Source: Pseudopyrenochaeta lycopersici (lineage: Eukaryota > Ascomycota > Dothideomycetes > Pleosporales > Pseudopyrenochaetaceae). From it: 64,000 nt of DNA. The stretch is taken from NCBI GenBank assembly GCA_003313425.1, contig NHZP01000043.1:62001-126000 (forward strand), read 5' to 3'. Positions 33,335 through 43,828 of this stretch are shown one piece after another. Position 1 is the stretch's first letter. Each line of letters opens with the position of its first letter. Below the pieces are notes generated by a model, which was not told where the DNA came from, made no database searches, and saw only the letters and a program-made list of their open reading frames with translations. The position numbers were made by a program, and so were the translations under genes.

Positions 33335-34430
33335 TCATGGGACTCGTGGGTACCGGTTAAAACGCTTGAGAAGATGATTATCTTTAAAGCTGATAGCGTG
33401 CATATCCCAGCCGCCTGGAGTGCGTTGCCGCATTGCTGCATCATCAAGAGATGCTAGAGCTTGAATTTCAGCTCTATACTTTGACTTGACTACTGAGAAG
33501 CTAGCAAGATCGAGAGGCTGCAGGATGTGAGAGCAGTGAGGAGGCAGATAGAGGAGCTCAATCTTATGCTGTTTACAGAGCAGCATAAAGCTGAGGCTAA
33601 TATGGCTGCTGTGGCAGTCAAGTAATAGCAGCCGCGTGCGACCAGGCGAGGTCGCTGTTCCAGGTATTAAGATTCGCTCTAGCCACTCTATTCCAATAGG
33701 GCCTGATGTCCATCCATTCTCTGAGGTTTTGTATAGCCAGTCAGGGACTGAGGAGGCAGAGAAACAGCTAGTCTGAAGGCTCTTGCCCTTGAAGGTTCTT
33801 GCCCTTGAAGGTAACGGCGCATCTGAGTTTCTTGCCTGTAGCTGAGACAGTCTCAAGAACAGAGACCTATTCACAAGACTCTGGAGATGCAACGTAAGCA
33901 TTCATTTTCTTTGAGCTAGAGAGCACCCTTGAGTTGGTACATACGCCTAGTGCTACCCCAATCTCATCTAAATTCCACATATCTTCTGTTTAAATGCCAA
34001 GGCGGTCTCGCACGCGCTCAAAGAGGTCAAGAAATGAGAGTATAAGCTCAGGGGTAGCAGCCTGAGCTCTAGCAGCCTCAATCTTTCTGCCAATAATAGA
34101 TGCGACACGTGGATTGCGTTGGATGAAGCTAGAGGTCCAGTCGCGGCCGAGTGGTTTATAGTCTTGATTGACGGCTAGGATTTGAGCAGCCATCTCACGC
34201 GCGCGAGCATGGCTAGGAGGGCAAGCTTTTGAGTCTTCATCGAGGATCCAGTCAGCTAGGAATTCCTCCTGCTCTGGAGTCAACCTCTGCTCGTGGATAT
34301 GAGCAATCGTGGATGTTTGACGACCAGCTTGTCGCCATTGAAGGGTCGATCGAGGGACGCCGTACGCCTTTGCAGCTTGCCTCTGGCTAGTAAAAACACC
34401 AGATTCAAGGTCAGCAAGTGCTCTTTATAT
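33335..34430 (-). pseudogene. Pogo-like transposase relic (HTH, CENP-B, DDE_1)
   Basis: Starting near 34421 the minus strand encodes ALADLESGVFTSQRQAAKAY and GVPRSTLQWRQAGRQ (psq HTH), LTPEQEEFLADWILDED and SFIQRNPRVASIIGRK (CENP-B HTH), then a TAA (33992-33990) followed in frame by EDMWNLDEIG (first DDE block). A TAG follows, then a frameshift caused by a 16-bp tandem duplication (33781-33812). The later blocks are LLLLDCHSSH and HILQPLDLASF. Codons such as CAA to TAA and TGG to TAG suggest RIP. This is a different, CENP-B/Fot-type lineage from the element at 6941. I could not place terminal repeats. Confidence 0.82.
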
Positions 34431-34749
34431 ATGGGGCACACGAAAGGCTCATATATCATTCTACATCCCAAATAAAACAACATATAAGAAAGATAAGAGG
34501 GATTCAAGTTCAAAAAACAGCTTGTTCGTGCAGCTTTTAGCTCGCTGTCTTCTCCACAAGTTTGCAGAGCTAGATATGTTGCTTTCTAAGCGTTCCTACG
34601 AAATTTCAGTTGCAGAAGGTCAGAATGATTTGTTTATTGAGATTTCTGATGCGTCGGTTTTAGCGCGTGATCTCAACACCACTAAGAGGCAAGATGCTCC
34701 AGAAGGTGCGAGTGTGCCCATGCACCCGCATCATTTAACAACAATCTTT
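34431..34749. other. Intergenic
   Basis: Leads into the GAA/GGA tract. The open frame spanning it (34522-34926) ends in poly-Glu then poly-Gly and is probably not a gene. Confidence 0.4.
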
Positions 34750-34879
34750 GAAGAAGAAGAAGAAGAAGAAGAAGAAGAAGAAGAAGAAGAAGGAGGAGGA
34801 GGAGGAGGAGGAGGAGGAGGAGGAGGAGGAGGAGGAGGAGGAGGAGGAGGAGGAGGAGGAGGAGGAGGAGGAGGAGGAG
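34750..34879. repeat. (GAA)n(GGA)n microsatellite, about 130 bp
   Basis: About 14 GAA triplets pass directly into about 29 GGA triplets, all purine on the plus strand. Such tracts can form triplex or G-rich structures and slip in replication. Confidence 0.95.
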
Positions 34880-35101
34880 TGAACCCTGGCGCACTCTTGT
34901 CGAGAAATCGCTCTGCCCGCATGTAAGTCTCTTCGTGGCTCATTCTTCGCCGAGCAATATAAGACATAGTTGCGTCGTTCGGGGCGAACAGAATCTATCC
35001 CTGCATGTGGCTCGTACTAAAAGATTAGAACTTCTTGTGGAACATATTAACTCTATTCAAAAATGAAATGGCATATCACATTGCATTCACCAACCCTCCG
35101 T

Positions 35102-35740
35102 TTACTTTTTGGAAAGCTCTTCAATAACACCAATTGCCCCCGGTGTTTCGACCCAAGCATTGTACCAGTATCGCAGCTTGAGTTGCATCTCCTGGCGACC
35201 TCCTTGGCTGTAATACTGAGGCCTTGTCGTAAGGTTCTTGTCGGGCTCCAACATGGCTGGCCAAAAGTGCTTGTTGGACTCGTTAACAGTCGCGAAAAGC
35301 TGTATTACCTGTTCTTCCAAGACATTGAATACGGCATCTGATCACAATCCAAGATCCCCTTGTTGCCGGCGATTACCGAGCTAACAGCGTGTTTGTGTAT
35401 GGTGTCGAGGATCTCTTGAGGAACGTAAGGGCCAGCTTGCTGCTTGGCGCGCTCGAGGGTTTGAAGGTCCATAAGGAGGCGGATCTTGAGGAGCGTGATC
35501 GCTATGGTTCGAGAAAGGCTCGGATATCCCCTGATAAATGGGTCGACGGGCTCAAAGACATCTGCATTCTTGATATCAAGATATGGCAAAGATGTATCGC
35601 CAAAATCGTAGTTACCTTCTCTACCGGTGGTCTCCCACCATTTGCAGAAGTCATAGCATTCTTGATCCCGGTTGAGTTGCAGAAAGAGCGCGGGGATAAT
35701 GTCTCGTAAGCCCATATTGTCGCCCCTGCAGTCGTCGTTC
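35102..35740 (-). pseudogene. MYND-type protein family, C-terminal part, frameshifted
   Basis: The minus frame from about 35740 reads RGDNMGLRDIIPALFLQLNR, CYDFCKWWETTGREGNYDFG, LPYLDIKNADVFEPVDPFIR and TIAITLLKIRLLMDLQTLER, then shifts by one base around 35345 into VIQLFATVNESNKHFWPAML and AWVETPGAIGVIEEL, ending at 35102. I recall this block arrangement from fungal proteins with an N-terminal MYND zinc finger, but the finger itself is not present here, so the family name is tentative. It is cut at its 5' side near 35.74 kb, where an opposite-strand STAND fragment begins. Confidence 0.48.
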
Positions 35741-36118
35741 GACAACAGATCGCCCGAGCAGACACCGAAACAGCAGAGATAGAACGCAGTATCCAACAGC
35801 TTACAGTGAGCAGGAGCAGTGAGCTAAGCCATGTGTCACAGCAGAGCAAGGAATCGGAAGAGAGCAGAAAGAAACTCCTTCAAGAGCTGGAGAGACAACA
35901 AGCCGCTAACAACATACTTAAAGAGATGTGTGAAGAAGCCATCTCCAAAACGATCTACGAGCGCACAGGACAAAAGATCAAAGGTGTTAAAGCAACGAAC
36001 AACAGCTCAGCTCTCACCGGATTTATCAACACTTCTGGAGAGGAGTCGACAATCGACCAGGACATCTTGGACGTTAAGTGCTGATAATTGGAGTATTGCA
36101 GTTGCCGGAGTCATTGCT
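35716..36118 (+). pseudogene. STAND N-terminal domain protein, C-terminal fragment
   Basis: The plus frame reads VVVRQQIARADTETAEIERS, QQLTVSRSSELSHVSQQSKE, LLQELERQQAANNILKEMCE and TGQKIKGVKATNNSSALTGF, then GEESTIDQDI, and shifts at about 36075 to reach DNWSIAVAGVIA and a stop. This polar coiled-coil end is found in fungal Fungal_N/STAND-related proteins, the family of the gene at 1-591. No start or N-terminal domain is present. Confidence 0.5.
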
Positions 36119-36452
36119 TGAACTATGCTCTTTATTTTGAGAATCTCGGACTCTGACTCATTATAGCGGGTTGAGTTTGTATGCTAGTTAGTACAGCCGC
36201 GAAGTGGAACTGATGCTTCTCACGTTGAAACGGTCTTGGAAGGGCGCGGACACTGCTCGATCTATCCAACCGTGCGATTGGAGATGACAAGCGGTCACAA
36301 AAAACTCTAAGTGCAAGGAATGAAATCTGTCGAGATTGTGCTTAATCTGCTCCGAGCCGCGTTTGCGTCCAGTGTTGGATGACTTCTCAAAGCAACTGAA
36401 TATAGGCTAGAACTATGTTAATTAAAACTCACTCGTATTAACACTGGCCATA
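36119..36452. other. Intergenic, nothing recognised
   Basis: No supported feature. Confidence 0.4.
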
Positions 36453-37820
36453 TTAGCTTACTCGGACTGACGTGGCGTACTTCTCTTCAACAGCTCCAAG
36501 ATAAACACCAGGAACATACGAAATTATTTGCTTATCTCTCTCTTCATATAAGGCTAAGCCAGGGGCTCCCATCCTCCATCTAAGCGCTGTGCTTACCAAG
36601 ATTTTAATCACTTGCTCACTCGTGACTGGCTCAAACGAATAAAAAAATCCTCTGGCGGTAGTCACACATCGCGGGCTTCCGGTGAAGCCCATAACTCGGA
36701 GTGCAGCATACGCAGCCTCTTCGAGGTTTTCCTGTGAATTCATGTGATCTTGCCAGAAAGCGGTCAGCCAGCGCTGGACAAACAGTCTTGCTTCTTCTTG
36801 CGGCTGTGCTGGGTGAACGACAAGCATGTCGTCAAGCCATAGTCCATCATGACATAACTGTCCACGCTGTCGACTACCACAGGAATGCCATGGAAGTATA
36901 GACGGCAAGTCACCATGAATAGGCCGCCACCTTTTCAGAGGCATTTCCGCCCGCTTCGTTGCAGAATAGATGAAAGAAAAATCGCCTTTCGTTTCGCAAA
37001 CTCTCATGAACGCTTCGCAAGGCTGTAGCTTTCCAACTGCACTTGACCGCTCTGCGCTGATCGCTCCAATCATGGCATAGAAATGATCCTCCGCACGTTC
37101 TTGGACCCGGAGATCCATATTCGACATGATATTTAGTGCAGCTCGATCTTCGTAAGACGCGGTATAGAAATCGGCCATGATATCCTCAAAAGCGTTCAGT
37201 CGGGGATAGACACGAAGTTTGTCCAGTATTGAGCCCGTACAATGAGCCAATGCGTAACCTAAACAGTCGAAGAATCGGTTCGCCGGGACAAGTGCGCTCG
37301 CCTCCCCTTCGCAGGAGAGTAAAAGCGCTTTGCTGTTCACAGCCTCCTGATATGTCCACGCGCGCCCTACCCACCCCTCGCTCTCTAGAACTGCTAGATC
37401 GGTGACGTCTAGGTGACTGGAGTCGAGCATGCGAGTAAGTGCCGGCAGCGCGGCTGATGAGAGAACGACCAGGACTTCATCTGCTCGCGCGTAGATATAG
37501 CCCATGCTCTCAAGTGTCTGCGTTCGCTCAGGCTCCATGGATGGGACGCAGAATGCGTCAATCCAAATACTCGAACAGGAGGGCCGATGTCGGGTGAAGG
37601 TTTGCAAGGCAGGGATCGTGCGATCCGAAACTAGAAGTGATGGATCGAAGGGGTTATGCCCGCGGCCAGGGCCCCACGTGTATGAGATGCAAGAGTATGC
37701 GAGGTTGATTTCATCACTAGAGCCGTCGAGGTCAAAGGGTTGAAGTGACCAGAAGCGTCCATTGACTTCGACGGCGTGCGACACAGAAGAGGTTGATGAG
37801 ACAAGGAGATGGAGATGCAT
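36453..37820 (-). CDS. HET-domain protein, intact, 455 aa
   Basis: Uninterrupted single-exon gene of 455 codons starting at the ATG ending at 37820. The HET domain occupies about residues 40-190: YSCISYTWGPGRG (first block), SSIWIDAFCVPSMEPERTQT and MGYIYARADEVLVVL (second), then GWVGRAWTYQEAVNSKALLL (third). The order and spacing fit the Pfam HET family. Residues 200-455 are a family-typical alpha-helical tail without TPR, ankyrin or NACHT modules. HET proteins act in heterokaryon incompatibility, causing programmed cell death when allelic or non-allelic partners meet; no partner can be named here. It is the only HET gene in the window besides the TPR fusion with a complete frame. Confidence 0.85.
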   Translation of the reverse strand: MHLHLLVSSTSSVSHAVEVNGRFWSLQPFDLDGSSDEINLAYSCISYTWGPGRGHNPFDPSLLVSDRTIPALQTFTRHRPSCSSIWIDAFCVPSMEPERTQTLESMGYIYARADEVLVVLSSAALPALTRMLDSSHLDVTDLAVLESEGWVGRAWTYQEAVNSKALLLSCEGEASALVPANRFFDCLGYALAHCTGSILDKLRVYPRLNAFEDIMADFYTASYEDRAALNIMSNMDLRVQERAEDHFYAMIGAISAERSSAVGKLQPCEAFMRVCETKGDFSFIYSATKRAEMPLKRWRPIHGDLPSILPWHSCGSRQRGQLCHDGLWLDDMLVVHPAQPQEEARLFVQRWLTAFWQDHMNSQENLEEAAYAALRVMGFTGSPRCVTTARGFFYSFEPVTSEQVIKILVSTALRWRMGAPGLALYEERDKQIISYVPGVYLGAVEEKYATSVRVS

Positions 37821-38270
37821 GATGCAGCGTTCAGAAAGTGGCAGTGTGCGTACATAGTTACGATTGCTAAGAGAATAAGATGAATGTGAGGTTGAGTTCT
37901 CGGCGGCCCTCCACGCTTACCTGCCCAGCTGCCCAGCGGGAACCAGATCGGACAAAGCCAAGGCGGTGATGCGCGCTAGCATCCGTCACATGGTCAAGCC
38001 TGCTCAACGAGCAGGTTCAATATTGAGCCCAATCGTCATAGCCATGTAGTTATTCTGAATACTCGATCTTTACTTGCATTGAAAATTCCGCCTCTAGCGT
38101 GTGCGAGAGGCGATAGGTTTTTCTAGACTTGGATGAAGAAAAAAATCAGGCGTTTATGCGCTCGCCCTATGGACAAACCTCTCCTTTCGCAGGTATGTCA
38201 AGGGATGACATGGTCAAGGGTTGCATTGTTCGGAGGCGCTGAAGAAAGCTGTCCTCGACTGGTGGAACTC
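37821..38270. other. Intergenic
   Basis: Upstream region of the HET gene. No clear TATA box. Confidence 0.4.
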
Positions 38271-38384
38271 GACGTTGACCCAAAGGCGAAGTCGAACGAC
38301 GGCTGGACTGCTCTTCATCTAGCAGCAGAGAACGGACACGTTGCGATGGTGAATCGACTGGTGGAGGCGCTGGGAAAATATTGC
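38271..38384 (+). pseudogene. Ankyrin-repeat remnant
   Basis: One clear ankyrin unit (KSNDGWTALHLAAENGHVAM) preceded by a degraded one (LVELDVDPKA), then a stop. It is an orphan piece of an ankyrin protein, possibly the repeat module of a lost STAND protein. Confidence 0.6.
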
Positions 38385-39589
38385 TGAAGCCGCCTCCAAT
38401 TGTTCTGGCAATTGTCGAATTGAGATGTGTTACATTGAGCTGCCACGCAACTTCTGACGCGGTGACTGCAGTGCCCAAAGGCAATGCAGTGCCGCCACAA
38501 TAGTAACATATGGACAGGAAGCTAGCGTAGTAGGATTGAAATTACCTTGGTCGATATCCTCACCCTCTTTGCCTGTTTCTAGGTCGACGCACGCGCATTG
38601 CTGACCAGCAAGCCCACAATCAGCGGCTGAGACAATCACGCTTACACCCATCAGCCCGAGCCTTGAGGAACTCACCACAAACCATAACAAAACCCAATCC
38701 ATTGCTGTTTCAAGTCCAAGGTCTAACGAACTCATCAACTCAACGTCGCCTCAATGCAAATCAAATATCTCGCTCGTGTAGCCTGTACCACACTGGCAGG
38801 AAGAATGGGCTGCAGCGTTCGACAGATTTCACACCTCAAAGAGGCAGTTTGGGGGCTCCCATCGAAAGTCATGACACACTATGGAAGGAAAGGGATTATG
38901 AGAAAGATGTGTCCATAGGTATGTGCCACGTACTACAAAGGGAAATCTCAACATTTTCCGTTCCAAATATATATTCCAGGTCAATCGTTCGTTCCTTTGT
39001 CAAACCTTCGCTTAGCAACTCACCCGCCCTATTGGACAGCATATGAACATTGATGATAAAAAAGCGAATGTTCCGCGGAAGGAAACGCTTATCTCTGCAA
39101 CTGGCCCGTGCACAAACCAGACCCCCTCTAAGTGACTCTAGCGTCGAGGCTAACCTTGGGTGTCCTAGCTGGCCTCTCGGGCCCAGCTCCCCGACACTAA
39201 ATTTTACTGTCCCCACAGAATAAAGACGCACTAGGGAGCTCCTCGGTGGACCTGAGCTGCGTGACAAACGCTGAGGCATGGAGGGGGTGAGGGGATTGAG
39301 GTTGGATCGAATACCAATCATATTTCGGATTTTCTCCAATCATCAGAGAAGAAACGAGGGCAGAGCTGATGATTTGCCCGTTCGATAATTCCACCTCCTC
39401 TGGCAATGACGTTGTGTATTCAAAGTCAGACACATAGGTTGTCAATTGATATGGCCCTGGCGGCAATTCTGTGGGGACGGTAAATAGTCGGGGAGCTGGG
39501 GCGGAAAGGCCAACTAGGACACCCAAGGTTAGTCTCGAAGGGAGAGTCTACTTTTCCGGATGTCCGATTCCCACGGCGCCAGGCTGAAG
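38385..39589. other. Gene-poor interval
   Basis: Frames at 38663-39046 (plus) and 39197-39526 (minus; includes LPPGPYQLTTYVSDFEYTTS) are intact but unrecognised. I leave them uncalled. Confidence 0.35.
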
Positions 39590-39948
39590 TCTTCATCGGT
39601 TTCAGCAGTACCTTAGAGACATATGACAGATAGACGTAGCATTGAGTGGCGTCGCGGTACCGGCGGAACATAGAGTTGATCGCCTGCGAGAGCTCAGTTT
39701 TGTTTACCTTGTTGGTGCAGCAAGTATTGATCAAAAAAGTACTCCTGTCTTGCCTACTCTCTACAAATTCGGATCCACCCATAGCCAGGCTTGTCCTTGC
39801 CGCTACCATTTGTCAAGTCTTTGAAGATGACCTCCTGGGTATCCGCGCCCCTTGTATGAGAAAGTATGGCATACAGAGGGATCGTATTCTTGCCGCTCAG
39901 GTTGTTGGTGACTCAACTCGTATCGTTACTGCGTCCCAAAAGGCGCAT
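39590..39948 (-). pseudogene. HET-domain relic with stops and frameshift
   Basis: Starts ATG at 39948 (MRLLGRSNDT), soon meets a TGA, then shows PLYAILSHTRGADTQEVIFK (Trp of SHTWG replaced by Arg) and GSGKDKPGYGWIRICRE followed by a stop. In another frame it continues INTCCTNKVNKTELSQAINS and MFRRYRDATQCYVYLSYVS. This is the same subfamily as the fragment at 5195 and the HET-TPR protein. Nothing after the second HET block is left. Confidence 0.72.
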
Positions 39949-41536
39949 CGTTTCGCATAGAGTTATAGAGAGGCTAAATGGCGGCAAAACTTGAGCGGAG
40001 GCAGGCTGCAAATGCTCGAGTCAGACTGAGTATGCTTATCTGCTAAAAGTAGGCAAATACTTCGACTGCGCTAATTAACAGAGAGAAAGCCGGCCCGCTC
40101 CGCCCGCCCGCAAGTGCGGCTGTACGGCGGTAGCCGAGGTTAACCTGGATGTGTCATGCATTTTGTCCATCACTGCTGCCGTGTAATGAGAAGGCAACCT
40201 TCTTAGATATAGATCAGATAGACAAAGCTCTTGCAAAAGATAGCAAGAGGCGTGCTGAGGGTCCGCAAAGTGCCAGAAGGCAATTGTGCAACAGCAAAGC
40301 ACGTCATTTAAAAAATTTAGACCGCCAAGGGCGCTGCGCCGGATGAGACCTATCGACTGGGTAACGTTACCAACGCCATCAGCGCCATCAACGACATGAA
40401 TTGGAGCGGTACGCCGCACCAGGCCCCCAACCCAGGTGGGTCTTCACACTGCAGACCAAGCGTTTCTCCCCGCAAGTGGCATCCCAGGCTTTGCGCAGGC
40501 CGTGAGACTGTACTCCTCCTTCTGTGCGACCAGCGCTCTCCCATGCTTCGTATCACCAGCGCTGACCGCTACATCCTCCCTTAAGAGCTCTCCGCGTCTC
40601 CGTCCCCATCATGGGGAGCGAGTGGCATCACCGCGGGCAGCCGCTGCCAGAACCCACTCTGTTTTCGACGCAGACGCTTCCCAGCATTCGTCTTCAAGCC
40701 ACATGCGAGCGACCCCGAGTACCACCGACCCGTCGACCCAGTCCTACGTCCACCGGTAGACCGACGTGTCCCCCGTTCCACCCCTTCCATTGCACCCAGT
40801 TCGAGCGCTCCAGTGAACGCTCCAGTGACCGCTGAACGGTCCTGGACAGTCGTCAATCACGCGAGCCTCCTTGTCAGGTAAGTGGTCGTGGAGAAACATG
40901 CGACAAGCGTACTAACATCTCGTCATAGCCCTACCGACACGAAGGTACCCACGACGGCTTCAGAACAACCACAGTACCACCGCCAGCACTCTCGGCCAAC
41001 TGCACTGCCTCCCAATTCAAGTTTTGACGTCGGAAGCGTTTCGGAGCCTCCAAAACGCAGCGCACTCGCAGACACCAATCAACAGCCAACGTCAAGATTC
41101 AGCCATCTCCCCGCAACGCATCGAGAACCTTGAAAGAACCCCATTCTTTTTGTGCATCATCGGACTTCAACATTTCTTATTCTACCAAAAGTCCGAACAA
41201 TAGCCACCAATCGACTAGCCCAACCACCAATTTCTATCCCACTACCCAATCTTCACCTCTAACATCCGCAGTGGAACGCCGCCCAAGTCTAGTACCCTCA
41301 CAGTCTGGGACTTAGCCATTAAAACGAGGGCACCCCAAGTCGCTATCTCCAGGCGGTCACGTCTCTGCACAGTCCTCGAGGTCATATTGAGCACGTGGCA
41401 GGCCCCTGTGCACCTGTTCGAATCGATTCTGGTCTCAAGGGCGGGGCCCATCTTCTCCTTCGGACCAACAAGCGGCACCAGCACGCGACTGCAACGCTGC
41501 AATGTAAGTTTCATGGGAAATCTTACTTCAGAGAAC
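39949..41536. other. Proline/serine-rich open frames, uncertain
   Basis: Several plus-strand frames (40436-40759, 40882-41133) encode P/S/T/Q-rich sequence, such as PTALPPNSSFDVGS. They could be upstream exons of the gene at 41537, but I cannot build a convincing splice path. Confidence 0.35.
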
Positions 41537-42133
41537 ATGCCACCATCTCAGAAACCTCGCCATAATCAGGCATCTACGGTACCCGCTCCAGCTGAGATCA
41601 CCGAGCCCCAAGTGACTCCTCGGGAACAGTTTGTGACGCTTTCTGTAGAGCCGCCAATATTATCCGTCATTCCTAATGCTCCACCAACAGAAGGCCAGTC
41701 ACAAGTCCAACAAAAACGTAGGAAAACTTCAGTGGAGCGATGTCCGGGATGCAAGGAATCCTGGAAGCGGCCTCTCCCCAACACTGATCTGTACAGGTAC
41801 AGCCCGCCAGCAGAGAACAATAATGAATTTTCCAGGATGAGTATGAATATAATCACACATTTGCAAGACCATCGGAAGAAGGCTGATGCTATGTATGATC
41901 GTTGGAAATGGAAGCACAGCCATTGCGTCCTGCAGCACGACTACGATTTCAGCCCGCCTGCACCACCCGCTACCGAATCGCAGGACGATTCGCACACTAC
42001 CAGTGGCGACGGGGCATCGCGCGACAGCAAGCATCTTGAAACTTCATCCAATAAGCGCAAATCCGATATTGCTCACGGTCATGGTCAGCATTGCACTCGA
42101 AGATCCGGAAAGTCACTCTCGAACAGTCTATAG
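41537..42133 (+). CDS. Hypothetical protein, disordered with CPGC motif
   Basis: 198 codons from ATG at 41537 (MPPSQKPRHNQ), which I prefer to the upstream ATG at 41387 because a GTAAGT near 41506 and a TTACTTCAG just before 41531 suggest an intron ends there. The N-terminus is P/T/Q-rich. The middle has VERCPGCKESWKRPLPNTDL and a helical stretch ADAMYDRWKWKHSHCVLQHD, and the C-terminus is S/H/K-rich and polar. A zinc-binding role for the two Cys plus later His/Cys is possible but unproven. I do not recognise the family. Confidence 0.42.
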   Translation: MPPSQKPRHNQASTVPAPAEITEPQVTPREQFVTLSVEPPILSVIPNAPPTEGQSQVQQKRRKTSVERCPGCKESWKRPLPNTDLYRYSPPAENNNEFSRMSMNIITHLQDHRKKADAMYDRWKWKHSHCVLQHDYDFSPPAPPATESQDDSHTTSGDGASRDSKHLETSSNKRKSDIAHGHGQHCTRRSGKSLSNSL

Positions 42134-42525
42134 CAGCACCTCCCGCCCACCCTTCTGCTCACGCATAAGTCAGCCTGCTTCCATATTGCCGGCTACGATG
42201 ATTCACTTTATCGAACGACCGAGATCCCACATTGATTCTGCACATGCATTGGGTCGGTATTGGTGTTGGCAAGAGAAAGACACCCACCATACCCCGTCGC
42301 TTTTGTCTTGCCTTCTACCTCATGCAGCTCTTATTCCTGATATTGTTATAGTACATCTAATCAGGGGATTGGGTAGAGACAAAAGAGCGAAAATTTGGCG
42401 TTTCCTCACGAGACTCTTCACCACTCAAAGCGTTCTTGTTCTCACACTACTACGGTTTTCACTTTCGGGCGGCGTCAGGTCTACATCCCACCCTGCATGT
42501 TAGTATAATATTACTAAAAAAACTA
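42134..42525. other. Intergenic
   Basis: No supported feature. Confidence 0.4.
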
Positions 42526-43360
42526 TTAACTAAGCGGGTTATATACAGCTAATTCAAAATCTGTCATAAATTCGATTGTCTTTTTATCACCGTGCGGAAC
42601 CAATTGCGAAAGGTAGACTCCAGCCACTCCCTTCTTCATGTCAATCCACTAAAAGTATATAAGTTAGTTGTTCTGTATTAATAAAATTCATTAAACTAAA
42701 GACACTTGCCCAGTAACAGTTTGTAAACCCGGTCTATGTTATGCTCTCCTTATTTCTCCTTCCCTCCACATCTGCCATTGGAACTAGACTGCCAAGACCA
42801 AAGTTGACCAGAGTTCCGCGTGGGATAGTATTCATGATAGCGCGTTGGTAATAATGGTCAATATTATAGTGTTTGTCTAGTCCCTTCGGCACTCCTCCGT
42901 TGTCATTTCCTTCTAACTGTGGGGTGATCGTTTAGCGGATTGTCTCTTTCTTAAGGATACGTTCATCTTCGCGCAAGATTACACTGTACAGCTTCAGTAG
43001 CTCAGAACATGTCGTGTATAGACCGCCACGGCCAAAGTCGTCGGGAATCGGGTCGGAAATAACGAAGTTGGTCGAGGTTTGCTCAAGGGATCCGTCAGAA
43101 TTCCGCTTAAACGTCAAGGGCATGCGTGAACGAAAAGACTCTCGTTGCTCGAGATGGAAGGTGGCCTCTTTGATTCCAAGCAACTCGAAAAGGTAGCGCT
43201 AGAAATACAATCCAAGTGTGTTACCGGGGATTATTTTTTCAACCTAATGCAGATTCAATACAGGTTAGTATACGCTGAACCATGTGCCGAATTTTAGGTG
43301 ATATATACCATCTTGCCGGCAAAGTCAATTGCGGGCGAGTCTCTTCGTCGTGCCTCACCC
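42526..43360 (-). pseudogene. Beta-lactamase-like (class C family) protein, 3' part
   Basis: Exons read: about 43360-43309 (SPAIDFAGKM), 43243 down to a GCAAGT donor after TGFTNCYW (a GC-AG intron), then a last exon ending at 42526 (WIDMKKGVAGVYLSQLVPHG). The core includes LFELLGIKEATFHLEQRE, SDPIPDDFGRGGLYTTCSEL and KLYSVILREDERILKKETI, typical of fungal beta-lactamase/transpeptidase-like serine hydrolases. The catalytic SxxK would lie upstream and is missing. Three in-frame stops (43201-43199, 42934-42932, and a TAG before TGFTN) are all reachable from CAA or CAG by C-to-T, so RIP is likely. Confidence 0.72.
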
Positions 43361-43520
43361 ACCATTAATAACTAGAGCAGAAATCATACTCACTGAATCG
43401 AGCTGAACTCTCATCCAGCGGAGGCAGCTGCCACCGATGACGGCGCTGTTACATTCGCTATACATATGCAGCTATTATGTAATTTGAACACTAAGTAATA
43501 GAGATCACCTCGCACTCATC
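43361..43520. other. Intergenic
   Basis: Short spacer before the pyrimidine repeat. Confidence 0.3.
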
Positions 43521-43636
43521 TCCCTCCTTCCTCCTTTCCTCCTCCTTTCCTCCTCCTTTCCTCCTCCTTTCCTCCTCCTTTCCTCCTCCCCTTCCTCCTC
43601 CTTTCCTCCTCCTTTCCTCCTCTCTTCTTCCTTCCT
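43521..43636. repeat. Polypyrimidine minisatellite
   Basis: About ten tandem copies of an 11-bp unit CTCCTTTCCTC with small variants; all C/T on the plus strand. Potential triplex-forming tract. Confidence 0.9.
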
Positions 43637-43828
43637 CTCAAGAGAGATTACCCCTCATACTTAGGTGATGATACTATGGTCATGAATTCGATGATTGCAA
43701 GTGCACTTGAGTTCCGGAAGCTTCTCATAGAATGTTGTAGTGGCAAAACGATTCTCATCGACCACATATTCCTTGCAGGTACAACGAGAACAATTTCCCG
43801 GCTAGTTTACGCATTACCTATCCGTTTG

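Noticed and set aside
34682..34967. Poly-Leu, poly-Pro/Ser and poly-Glu/Gly frames
   Set aside because: Products of the triplet microsatellite in different frames; no other gene evidence.
39197..39526. Minus-strand 109-codon frame with YTTSLPEEVELSNG
   Set aside because: Protein-like but I cannot place it in a family or build a gene around it.
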